Positions 45,328 to 53,334 of a DNA stretch of 64,000 nt are shown piece by piece. The notes below the pieces were generated by a model that was given only the letters and a program-made list of their open reading frames with translations, made no database searches and was not told the origin of the DNA. The stretch's first letter is position 1; each line of letters begins with the position of its first letter. The translations under genes were made by a program, and so were the position numbers. The stretch spans positions 23,679 to 87,678 of the forward strand of contig JAJPZY010000144.1 of NCBI GenBank assembly GCA_021204085.1, written 5' to 3'. Source of the stretch: Clostridiales bacterium. GTDB taxonomy: Bacteria; Bacillota; Clostridia; Lachnospirales; Lachnospiraceae.

Positions 45328-46866
45328 TTATTTTATCAGCAGCGACTGTCCGGTCATCTCTGCCGGCTGCTCCAATCCCATCAGCTCAATCAGCGTCGGC
45401 ACGATATCTGCAAGGCAGCCTCCTTCTCTCAGCTTGTAAGAAGGATCCGCGTTTACAAGGATAAACGGTACCGGATTCGTGGTGTGCGCCGTATGCGGCT
45501 TTCCGGTCTCATAATCGATCATCTTCTCCGCGTTTCCGTGATCCGCGCAGATAAAGAGAATACCGTCCACATCCTTTATGGCCTGCACCGCATCGCCGAC
45601 AAGACTGTCCACACGCTCCACCGCTTTTACCGCGGCAGGAATCACGCCGGTATGGCCTACCATATCCGGATTGGCAAAGTTAATGATGATCACGTCATAC
45701 TTATCCGATTTGATCGCATCCACCAGATCCATGCCAACCTCCGGAGCACTCATCTCCGGCTTCAGGTCATACGTCGCCACTTCCTTCGGGGAAGCGACCA
45801 GCAGGCGCGCCTCGTCCACATTCGGTTCCTCCACGCCGCCGTTAAAGAAAAATGTCACATGGGCATACTTCTCTGTCTCAGCAAGGCGAAGCTGTTTCTT
45901 TCCCTCTTTTGCCAGGAACTCGCCGAATGTATTCTCGATCGTCTCCTTTTCGAAAGCAATGATCTTGTTCGGAATCGTCTCATCGTAATCCTTAAAGCAG
46001 ACATAAGTAAGCTTCATGAAATCTCTCTCAAATCCGGTAAATGCTTCATCACAGAACGCACGGGTAATCTCGCGCGCACGGTCCGGGCGGAAATTGAAAA
46101 AGATCACGGAATCGTTTTCCTTTACCAAAGAAAGCGGCTTTCCATCCTCATCCGTGATAACAGTGGGCAGAACAAACTCATCTGTCACACCATTCGCATA
46201 GGAATCTGCCAACGCCTGCACAGGGTCTGTCGCCTGTACGCCGATACCATTCACCAGCGAATCGTACGCTATTTTCTCGCGATCCCAGTTGTTATCGCGA
46301 TCCATCGCATAATAACGGCCGGAAAGAGAAGCGACTTTCCCTACGCCGATCTCATCCATCTTTGCGATCAGATCTTCCACATACCCTTTTCCGGATGCCG
46401 GCGGAGTATCCCTGCCATCGAGAAACGCATGAACGTATACTTTGGAAAGGCCGTTTTTCTTTGCCATTTCCAAAAGTCCGTACAGGTGTGTAATATGACT
46501 GTGCACACCGCCGTCAGAGACAAGTCCCCAGAGATGAAGATCTGAATCATGATCCTTACAGTTCTTCATCGCGGCAAGGAGAGCCTTGTTTTCAAAAAAG
46601 TCCCCGTCCTGAATAGCTTTCGTGATGCGTGTCAGATCCTGATAGATGATGCGCCCCGCGCCGATATTCATATGACCAACCTCGGAGTTGCCCATCTGGC
46701 CATCAGGAAGACCAACCGAAAGTCCGGAAGCGTTGCCTTTTACAAAAGGATACTCTGCCATCAGCTGATCCATCACCGGGGTATTGGCCATGGCGATAGC
46801 ATTGCCCTCCGGGTTGTCGTTGAGGCCATAGCCGTCCAGAACCATCAAAACTATTGGCTTCTTCAT
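45328..46866 (-). CDS. gpmI: 2,3-bisphosphoglycerate-independent phosphoglycerate mutase
   Basis: 512 residues. Alkaline-phosphatase-like metalloenzyme: VLMVLDGYGLND, the phospho-serine in QMGNSEVGHMNIGAG, HAFLDGRDTPP, NFRPDRAREITRAF, and the metal motifs NFANPDMVGHTG and ADHGNAEKM. Converts 3- to 2-phosphoglycerate. Last gene of gap-pgk-tpiA-gpmI, 20 bases behind tpiA. Confidence 0.97.
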   Translation of the reverse strand: MKKPIVLMVLDGYGLNDNPEGNAIAMANTPVMDQLMAEYPFVKGNASGLSVGLPDGQMGNSEVGHMNIGAGRIIYQDLTRITKAIQDGDFFENKALLAAMKNCKDHDSDLHLWGLVSDGGVHSHITHLYGLLEMAKKNGLSKVYVHAFLDGRDTPPASGKGYVEDLIAKMDEIGVGKVASLSGRYYAMDRDNNWDREKIAYDSLVNGIGVQATDPVQALADSYANGVTDEFVLPTVITDEDGKPLSLVKENDSVIFFNFRPDRAREITRAFCDEAFTGFERDFMKLTYVCFKDYDETIPNKIIAFEKETIENTFGEFLAKEGKKQLRLAETEKYAHVTFFFNGGVEEPNVDEARLLVASPKEVATYDLKPEMSAPEVGMDLVDAIKSDKYDVIIINFANPDMVGHTGVIPAAVKAVERVDSLVGDAVQAIKDVDGILFICADHGNAEKMIDYETGKPHTAHTTNPVPFILVNADPSYKLREGGCLADIVPTLIELMGLEQPAEMTGQSLLIK

Positions 46867-46886
46867 ATATATTTCCCTCTACTTTA

Positions 46887-47633
46887 TTAGTAATTCACGA
46901 TTGCGCCAAAGTCAGGCTTCAGGGAGGCACCGCCTACCAGGCCGCCGTCGATGTCCGGTTTTCCGAAGAGTTCTGCCGCGTTCTTGCCGTTTACGGATCC
47001 GCCGTACTGGATACGAATCGCCTCAGCGGTAGCTTCATCATAAACTTCTGCGATGCAGGCACGGATTGCCCCGCAAACTTCCTCTGCCTGGTCAGCAGTA
47101 GCGGTCTCGCCGGTACCGATCGCCCAGATCGGCTCATAAGCGATCACAGCGGTCTTCGCCTGGTCCGCGGTCACGTTCTGGAATGCGATCTTGATCTGCA
47201 TACGGATCCAGTCGATGTAAATGCCCTGCTTGCGCTGAGTCAGTGTCTCGCCGCAGCAGATGATCGGAGTAAGATCATGCTCAAAAGCCTTCAGGACTTT
47301 CTTATTTACAGTCTCATCAGTCTCTGCAAAATACTCTCTTCTCTCTGAATGTCCGATAATCACATATTTTACGCCTGCGTCTACCAGCATCGCCGGTGCG
47401 ATCTCGCCGGTGTAAGCGCCTTTTTCCTCATAGTACATATTCTCTGCACCAATCTGGATATTGGTGCCTTTTGCAGCCTCGATTGCCGGAATGATATCGA
47501 TTGCGGGTACGCAGAACACAACATCCACATCATCATTCTTTACCAGGGGTTTTAACTCCTCGATCAGTGCGACTGCCTCGCTGGGAGTCTTGTTCATCTT
47601 CCAGTTTCCTGCGATAATTTTCTTTCTAGCCAT
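46887..47633 (-). CDS. tpiA: Triosephosphate isomerase
   Basis: 248 residues, full length. [12 protein letters not shown] with the catalytic Asn and Lys, GHSERREYF with the catalytic His, and [11 protein letters not shown] with the catalytic Glu. Interconverts DHAP and glyceraldehyde 3-phosphate. Third gene in the glycolytic order; a fold-back element lies between it and pgk. Confidence 0.97.
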   Translation of the reverse strand: MARKKIIAGNWKMNKTPSEAVALIEELKPLVKNDDVDVVFCVPAIDIIPAIEAAKGTNIQIGAENMYYEEKGAYTGEIAPAMLVDAGVKYVIIGHSERREYFAETDETVNKKVLKAFEHDLTPIICCGETLTQRKQGIYIDWIRMQIKIAFQNVTADQAKTAVIAYEPIWAIGTGETATADQAEEVCGAIRACIAEVYDEATAEAIRIQYGGSVNGKNAAELFGKPDIDGGLVGGASLKPDFGAIVNY

Positions 47634-47662
47634 TGTTTTACACTCCTTTATCTTTTTATAAG

Positions 47663-47782
47663 TGCAGCCCCTCCTTTTCTCTTACAAGCAAAAACCTTCA
47701 TCCGATTTCCGACACAGATATGGAAAATCTGCTTACGGAAACGGACTTCAGGTTTTCTGCCAATTTATCCAAAGGGGCTGCA
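47663..47782. repeat. 120-bp fold-back element between pgk and tpiA
   Basis: Ends TGCAGCCCCT (47663-47672) and AGGGGCTGCA (47773-47782) are perfect inverted copies. Inside, GCAAAAACCT and TCCG-A-TTTCC pair with GGAAACGGA and AGGTTTT-C-TGC, giving a long nested stem. It begins 31 bases behind the pgk stop. It resembles families 1 and 2 in architecture but not in sequence. The 47634-47813 gap holds nothing else. Confidence 0.65.
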
Positions 47783-47813
47783 TATACGATTCATTTACAA
47801 CTTATTTAAATTA

Positions 47814-49025
47814 TCAGCGATCATTTGCTGCCGCCACGCCGGGAAGCTCCTTGCCCTCCAGGAACTCTAAGGAAGCGCCGCCGCCGGTGGAGATATGAGT
47901 CATCTGTGCGCCGAAGCCAAGCTGGTTTACAGCTGCCGCGGAGTCGCCGCCGCCGATGATGGTGGTTGCATCTGTCTCAGCCAGGGCTTTCGCCACTGCG
48001 ATGGTACCTGCTGCCAGAGTCGGATTCTCGAATACGCCCATCGGTCCGTTCCAGACGACAGTCTTTGCGGACTTCACAGCCTCCGCATAAAGCGCCTGTG
48101 TCTTCGGTCCGATATCACAGCCCTGACGGTCTGCCGGCATATTATCGGAATCATAAACCTCTGTCTCAACCTCAGCATCGATCGGATCCGGGAACTCTGC
48201 GATTGTCACGGAATCTACCGGGAGAAGCAGGGTCTTTCCGAGAGACTCGGCCTTTGCCATCATCTCTTTGCAGTAATCAATCTTGGAATCATCTACCAGA
48301 GAACTGCCGATCTCATAACCTTTTGCCTTCTGGAAAGTGTAAGCCATGCCGCCGCCGATGATCAATGTGTCGCACTTCTCAAGCAGGTTGGAAATTACAT
48401 TCAGTTTGTCCGCCACTTTCGCTCCTCCGAGGATAGCGACAAACGGGCGCTCCGGAGTCTCTACCGCATTGCCGAGGAAATCAATCTCTTTCTGCATCAG
48501 ATAGCCGACTACCGCGGTATCTACCAGCTTCGCCACGCCTACGTTGGAGCAGTGCGCACGATGAGCGGTACCGAAAGCGTCATTTACAAACACATCGCAA
48601 AGGGAAGCAAGATCTTTTGAAAATGCCTCGCCGTTCTTCGTCTCCTCCGGGCGGAAACGGGTGTTCTCCAGAAGGATCACATCGCCGTCCTTCATCGCCT
48701 CAACCGCTGCTCTCGCATTCGGTCCGACAACCTCAGGATCAGCCGCAAACTTTACTTCCTGACCGAGAAGCTCAGATAACCGTGCAGCTACGGGAGCGAG
48801 AGTCTTGGTCTTCTTGTCTTCCTCCGTCTTTACTTTGCCGAGGTGGGAGCAAAGGATTACTTTGCCGCCGTCTGCAATCAGCTTTTTAATCGTAGGAAGA
48901 GCCGCAACCAGACGGTTCTCATCGGTGATCTGTCCATTCTTTAAGGGTACGTTGAAATCGCATCTGCAGAGAACCTTTAAGCCCTTTACATTGATGTCGT
49001 CTACGGATTTTTTATTTAATCCCAT
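47814..49025 (-). CDS. pgk: Phosphoglycerate kinase
   Basis: 403 residues. [14 protein letters not shown] at the start, [24 protein letters not shown], the NGPMGVFE hinge and [10 protein letters not shown] nucleotide loop. Makes ATP and 3-phosphoglycerate from 1,3-bisphosphoglycerate. Normal length. It is separated from gap by a 455-bp gap that contains a terminator, so it may have its own promoter. Confidence 0.97.
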   Translation of the reverse strand: MGLNKKSVDDINVKGLKVLCRCDFNVPLKNGQITDENRLVAALPTIKKLIADGGKVILCSHLGKVKTEEDKKTKTLAPVAARLSELLGQEVKFAADPEVVGPNARAAVEAMKDGDVILLENTRFRPEETKNGEAFSKDLASLCDVFVNDAFGTAHRAHCSNVGVAKLVDTAVVGYLMQKEIDFLGNAVETPERPFVAILGGAKVADKLNVISNLLEKCDTLIIGGGMAYTFQKAKGYEIGSSLVDDSKIDYCKEMMAKAESLGKTLLLPVDSVTIAEFPDPIDAEVETEVYDSDNMPADRQGCDIGPKTQALYAEAVKSAKTVVWNGPMGVFENPTLAAGTIAVAKALAETDATTIIGGGDSAAAVNQLGFGAQMTHISTGGGASLEFLEGKELPGVAAANDR

Positions 49026-49114
49026 GTCTTATTCTCCTTTTCATATAATAAACGAACATGACTGCTACGCAGTCACCACTATACATGAAAGTCGATTGTT
49101 CCGTGCCCTGCACA

Positions 49115-49174
49115 GCTGTGCATAAGTTCAATTACGGAAATCACAGATTTCCTATTTCACTTATCTCGCAATCG
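49115..49174. repeat. Family 3 hairpin repeat, copy at 49.1 kb
   Basis: Core 49122-49164: ATAAGT-TC-AAT-TAC-GGAAATC, loop ACA, GATTTCC-T-ATT-TC-ACTTAT. Nearly identical to the inverted copy at 27.4 kb. A second hairpin follows (ATAAGCTCTC with GAGAGCATTAT, about 49191-49242). The 49026-49480 gap also holds the gap terminator and repeat copy D, and no gene. Confidence 0.75.
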
Positions 49175-49352
49175 CTGCCAGTATAGCTTTGCATAAGCTC
49201 TCACTAAATTCGCATTGCATGCTCATTAAGGGAGAGCATTATCGCAATCCGGGCTAATCGCCCTACTTGCTCATACCGGTCAGGTTCTCTGATATTCTGT
49301 TATTCAGGTGTGCAAGCCCCCTGTCTGACAGTCTATCGAGAACACTTTCATA

Positions 49353-49391
49353 GTAAAAAGAAAAGGGCCCGGTCCTTGTCTGACCGGACCC
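49353..49391 (-). terminator. Terminator after gap
   Basis: Minus strand GGG-T-CCGGTC pairs with GACCGG-G-CCC (49365-49391) and is followed by TTTTCTTTTTAC. Confidence 0.85.
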
Positions 49392-49411
49392 TCAAGAGTC
49401 TTTGCATCAAA

Positions 49412-49473
49412 GTTACGATTCACGGCCGCTCTGCCATTTGGGCCGTCACAGCGTGGAAACGGTGAATAGTAAC
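49412..49473. repeat. Structured inverted-repeat element, family 1, copy D (62 bp, diverged)
   Basis: Ends GTTACGATTCACGG (49412-49425) and GGTGAATAGTAAC (49461-49473). The interior (CCGCTCTGCCATTTGGGCCG) is unlike the other copies. The right end is 7 bases from the gap stop codon, and the gap terminator follows, so the element lies in the 3' untranslated part of the gap message. Confidence 0.65.
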
Positions 49474-49480
49474 TGATAAA

Positions 49481-50494
49481 TTATGCCAGCTCAGCGAAGT
49501 ACTTGATGGTACGAACCATCTGGCTTGTGTAGCTGTTCTCATTGTCATACCAGGAAACAACCTGTACCTGTGTGGTGCCGTTGTCAAGCGGAAGAACCAT
49601 GGTCTGAGTTGCATCAAAGAGAGAACCATAGGTCATGCCGACGATATCGGAAGAAACGATCTCGTCCTCATTGTAACCATAAGACTCGTTTGCTGCAGCC
49701 TTCATTGCCGCGTTGATCTCCTCAACAGTAACGTCACCCTCTACGACTGCATTCAGCATGGTGGTGGAACCGGTCGGGGTCGGTACACGCTGTGCAGCGC
49801 CGATCAGCTTGCCGGAAAGCTCCGGGATAACAAGGCCGATTGCTTTTGCAGCACCGGTGCTGTTCGGAACGATATTTACCGCAGCTGCACGGGATCTTCT
49901 CAGATCACCCTTTCTCTGCGGGCCGTCCAGTGTCATCTGGTCGCCGGTGTAAGCGTGAATGGTGCACATGATACCGGTCTTGATCGGAGCCAGGTTGTTC
50001 AGAGCCTGAGCCATCGGAGCAAGGCAGTTCGTGGTGCAGGAAGCTGCAGAAATGATGGTATCCTCAGCAGTCAGGATATCCTGGTTTACATTATATACTA
50101 CGGTAGGAAGGTCATTGCCGGCCGGAGCAGAGATAACGACTTTCTTCGCGCCTGCATTGATGTGTGCCTGTGCTTTTGCCTTGGAAGTGTAGAATCCGGA
50201 GCACTCCAGAACTACATCAACATCCAGCGCCGCCCAAGGGCAGTTGTTAGCATCCGGCTCAGCGTAGATCTTGATCTCCTGGCCATCAACGGTGATAGAA
50301 TCCTCACCTGCGCTGACGGTATCAGCCTTTGCATATTTACCCTGAGAAGAATCATACTTTAATAAGTGAGCCAGCATCTTAGGGCTTGTCAGATCATTGA
50401 TCGCCACGATCTCGTATCCCTCTGCGCCAAACATCTGTCTGAAAGCCAGACGGCCGATACGGCCAAATCCATTGATTGCAACTTTTACTGCCAT
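49481..50494 (-). CDS. gap: Glyceraldehyde-3-phosphate dehydrogenase, type I
   Basis: 337 residues. NAD-binding start [16 protein letters not shown], the catalytic cysteine in [22 protein letters not shown]-type segment ([16 protein letters not shown]), and [14 protein letters not shown] at the end. First gene of the glycolytic cluster with its own promoter and terminator, matching its usual high expression. Confidence 0.97.
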   Translation of the reverse strand: MAVKVAINGFGRIGRLAFRQMFGAEGYEIVAINDLTSPKMLAHLLKYDSSQGKYAKADTVSAGEDSITVDGQEIKIYAEPDANNCPWAALDVDVVLECSGFYTSKAKAQAHINAGAKKVVISAPAGNDLPTVVYNVNQDILTAEDTIISAASCTTNCLAPMAQALNNLAPIKTGIMCTIHAYTGDQMTLDGPQRKGDLRRSRAAAVNIVPNSTGAAKAIGLVIPELSGKLIGAAQRVPTPTGSTTMLNAVVEGDVTVEEINAAMKAAANESYGYNEDEIVSSDIVGMTYGSLFDATQTMVLPLDNGTTQVQVVSWYDNENSYTSQMVRTIKYFAELA

Positions 50495-50571
50495 TTTTCA
50501 TTCCTCCTAAAAAATAATTTAATTTTACTTACCCATATAAAATTGGAATTTTCTATCTCCAATCCTTCCCT

Positions 50572-50600
50572 ATTCTACCTAATTCATTCAAAGATTTCAA
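50572..50600 (-). promoter_or_regulatory. Predicted gap promoter
   Basis: TTGAAA (50600-50595), 17 bases, TAGAAT (50577-50572). The leader of about 70 bases is AT-rich. Confidence 0.65.
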
Positions 50601-50709
50601 TACTTTCCAGTATCGAAAATTAAATTTTGTTAATTTTTTGTCTATCTCATAATTTTTTCTCTGTTTTTTGGTAGAATCGACCACAAAATCAACTATACGC
50701 ACAAAAAAA

Positions 50710-50737
50710 TTGCTTCCCGTTTCCCGTGTTTTATGCT
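50710..50737 (+). promoter_or_regulatory. Predicted promoter of the PHP phosphatase gene
   Basis: TTGCTT (50710-50715), 16 bases, TATGCT (50732-50737), with a leader of about 110 bases that contains small GC-rich hairpins. The 50495-50852 gap holds this and the divergent gap promoter. Confidence 0.45.
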
Positions 50738-50852
50738 ATCTTACCTATGGAAGTGCAGTCAGCAGACCTGCATATAGCGTGCCTGCACGGCTATGATGCC
50801 GGAAACCGCACGGCTTTCATATTCGAAACATTTACAAGAAGGAGGACTCCCC

Positions 50853-51653
50853 ATGCTCTGGGACACACATATGCACACTTCATTTTCCGGCGACAGCGAC
50901 GCTGCACCGGAGAGTATGATTCGGCAGGCAATGGCTATTGGCCTGGGCGGAATCTGTATCACCGACCATCTGGATCTGGACTATCCGGAGGAACCGGATC
51001 TGTTTCTGCTCGATCTTGAAAATTACTGTCCGAAGATCGCTCGCCTGCGCGAGGCGTATCGGGGAACCTTTTCCGTCTGCCGGGGAATCGAGCTGGGATT
51101 GCAGCCGCACCTGGCCGAAAAACACCACGCCGTAACGGAGACAAATGCCTTCGACTTTGTGATCGGCTCCTCCCACGTCGTACACGGGATGGATCCCTAC
51201 TATCCCGCCTATTACGAAGGAAGAACAGAAAAAGAAGCTTATACTGAATACTTTGAATCGATACTGGAAAACATCCGCGCTTTTGACGGCTTTGATGTGT
51301 ACGGACACATTGACTATGTCGTCCGCTACGGTCCAAACCGGAACGCCGACTACAATTATTCCCGCTATCAGGACGTGATTGATGAAATTTTAAAACAGCT
51401 GATTTCCCGAGGAAAGGGAATCGAAATCAATACCGCCGGATTTCGGTATGGACTGAGGCACCCTAACCCCACCGAAGATATCATTCGCAGATATCATGAA
51501 CTGGGCGGGGAAATCATCACCCTCGGCTCGGATGCTCACCGCCCGGAGGATGTTGGTGCAGACTTTGACAAAATCCCCGGAATCTTATGTGAATGCGGGG
51601 TGAAATATTTTACCGTATTTCACAGGAGAGTGCCGGAGTTTCTGAAGCTATAG
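50853..51653 (+). CDS. PHP-domain phosphatase, histidinol-phosphatase (HisJ)-like
   Basis: 266 residues. PHP metal-site motifs: DTHMHTSFSGDSD, CITDHLDLDYP, CRGIELGLQPH, IGSSHVVHGMDPYY, DVYGHIDYVVRYG and GSDAHRPEDVG. The motif order fits the HisJ family that hydrolyses histidinol phosphate, but no his genes are near, so another phosphate ester is possible. ATG 50853 follows GGAGG. Its last 34 bases overlap the end of the converging cbiA. Confidence 0.85.
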   Translation: MLWDTHMHTSFSGDSDAAPESMIRQAMAIGLGGICITDHLDLDYPEEPDLFLLDLENYCPKIARLREAYRGTFSVCRGIELGLQPHLAEKHHAVTETNAFDFVIGSSHVVHGMDPYYPAYYEGRTEKEAYTEYFESILENIRAFDGFDVYGHIDYVVRYGPNRNADYNYSRYQDVIDEILKQLISRGKGIEINTAGFRYGLRHPNPTEDIIRRYHELGGEIITLGSDAHRPEDVGADFDKIPGILCECGVKYFTVFHRRVPEFLKL

Positions 51654-53041
51654 GAGCCGCACTGATGCAGAAAACGCACGGCAAACTCCGGATTGGAATA
51701 ATAATAAAGATGCGGAAATCCCGCCGCAAAATTCTCTCCGGCAGCCATGCATTCCCAGTTTCGTTTTCCGCCGGGCTTGCAGGCATGAAATGCTCCCCCA
51801 TTACAGGAACTGTCAAAATAGTGAAACTCGTGGCCGTGAATGCTGCATCCGGCATCTCCGAAAATCTGTGACTGATTCGCAGTCAATGTAATATAACCGA
51901 ATCGGGTAAGACGTTCTGTCCGATGCACATGGCCGTGAATGATACCGACCATCGGCCATACTCTGCCATCCATATCCTCCATCGTATCATGGAGATACAT
52001 AAAACCGCCGCACTCTGCCAGATACGGAAGACCGGAAGCAATTGCTCTGCGAACGGATGTGAGCATCGATTGATTCCCGCTCAGCCGGGAAGCATACAGC
52101 TCCGGGTAACCGCCGACGAGAATCATTCCCTGCACATTTTCAGGCAAATACTCATCGTGCAGCGGAGAAAAGAAAACCAGGTCAGCGCCAAGCGTTTGCA
52201 GGAGTTCCAGATTATCTTCATAATAAAAACAAAATGCCTCATCTCTTGCGATGGCGATGCGCGGTCTTTGGAAAGGATGCTCCTCTGTCAGGTTCCGAAT
52301 CGCATCCGGCATCGGGCAATCCATCTCTGAAGCAGTCCCCGCCAATTCCAATATTCCGTCGATATCTAAGGTTTTCTCTAATATCCCGGCCAGCTTCTGA
52401 AGTTTTCGGCGAATTCCGTCGATCTCATCCGGGGTCACCAGTCCCAGGTGACGGCTCTCAATCACACAATCCTCCACCCGGGGCACATACCCCAGCACCC
52501 GAACCGGAAGCTCTCTCTCAATCTCATTTTTCAACCCCGGATAGACGGATGGTGAAGTTTGATTTAAAATTACTCCGCGAATATGGCTGTCAAAGATTCC
52601 CGAATTGACCTTCTGCGGGCAAAATTCCAGAAACCCTTTGATCAGAGGAACCGCGGACAGACTCATTCCTTTTGCGTTTACCACCAGGATGACCGGCGTA
52701 TCTGTTGCATCCGCAAGTTCCCAGGAAGACGCTCCCGCAGTTATGCCGCCTATACCGTCATAAAATCCCATGACGCCCTCGATCACAGAGATTTCCGCCT
52801 TTGCCGCCGAACGGCCAAAAAGATATCGAACCGTCTCCGCCGGGGCAAAAAAAGTATCCAGGTTTCGCGACGGTGTACCGATAACTTTTGTATGGAACAT
52901 AGGGTCAATATAGTCCGGTCCGCATTTAAAGGAAACCGATTTTATATTCCGATTGACCAGCGCCTGTAAAAGGCCGCAGGTGATCAGGGTTTTTCCGCTG
53001 CCGCTTGCAGGGGCGGCGAGCATGATGCGCGGGTATTGCAT
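51620..53041 (-). CDS. cbiA: Cobyrinate a,c-diamide synthase
   Basis: 473 residues. N-terminal ATP-binding domain AAPASGSGKTLITCGLLQAL, PDYIDPMFH and VIEGVMGFYDG; C-terminal class-I glutaminase-like domain with the nucleophile Cys in YLAECGGFMYLHD and the GHEFHYFDS histidine. Amidates the a and c side chains of cobyrinate with glutamine. Last cobalamin gene seen; separated from cbiJET by repeat copy E. Tail overlaps the PHP gene. Confidence 0.95.
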   Translation of the reverse strand: MQYPRIMLAAPASGSGKTLITCGLLQALVNRNIKSVSFKCGPDYIDPMFHTKVIGTPSRNLDTFFAPAETVRYLFGRSAAKAEISVIEGVMGFYDGIGGITAGASSWELADATDTPVILVVNAKGMSLSAVPLIKGFLEFCPQKVNSGIFDSHIRGVILNQTSPSVYPGLKNEIERELPVRVLGYVPRVEDCVIESRHLGLVTPDEIDGIRRKLQKLAGILEKTLDIDGILELAGTASEMDCPMPDAIRNLTEEHPFQRPRIAIARDEAFCFYYEDNLELLQTLGADLVFFSPLHDEYLPENVQGMILVGGYPELYASRLSGNQSMLTSVRRAIASGLPYLAECGGFMYLHDTMEDMDGRVWPMVGIIHGHVHRTERLTRFGYITLTANQSQIFGDAGCSIHGHEFHYFDSSCNGGAFHACKPGGKRNWECMAAGENFAAGFPHLYYYSNPEFAVRFLHQCGSYSFRNSGTLL

Positions 53042-53085
53042 GGTGACTCCTTTTTATTCTTGGACGGATGTGGAAGAGGTTATCA

Positions 53086-53334
53086 GTATGCATTCACAGC
53101 CCTCCACCTCACATGCGCAATTCACGCCTGTTTCACAGGCTCACTCGCCCGCTTACGCGTGCTGGAATTGCTTATGTGGGTGGAGGTCTCCGTTCCACTT
53201 CGGTCGGCGCAAAACAGATGTCCACTGGACATCTTGCGCCCTGCTTCACAGGCACAATAGAGGCATAAACACAGCCTCTTACGTGCCAGCACGACGAGTC
53301 TGCGTTTATGCCTCTATCGGCTGTGAATAGTAAC
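53086..53334. repeat. Structured inverted-repeat element, family 1, copy E (longest, about 249 bp)
   Basis: Left end ATTCACAGCC (53092-53101) is weaker outward; right end GGCTGTGAATAGTAAC finishes at 53334. First stem CTCCACC-T-CACAT-GC-GCAATTC-ACGC with GCGT, GGAATTGC-TT-ATGTG-GGTGGAG. Then a perfect hairpin GGCGCAA-AAC-AGATGTCC with GGACATCTTGCGCC (53206-53240). Last stem ATAGAGGCATAAAC, CAG with CTG, GTTTATGCCTCTAT closes the conserved CTCTTACGTGC / AGCACGACGA loop. The right 29 bases are inside cbiJET and include its stop. The left end lies about 45 bases before cbiA. Confidence 0.92.

Noticed and set aside
45298..46545. 415-codon plus-strand frame opposite gpmI, and similar long frames opposite smc and rbgA
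   Set aside because: They are antisense shadows of well-identified genes, with improbable composition (many His, Arg, Cys) and no ribosome sites.
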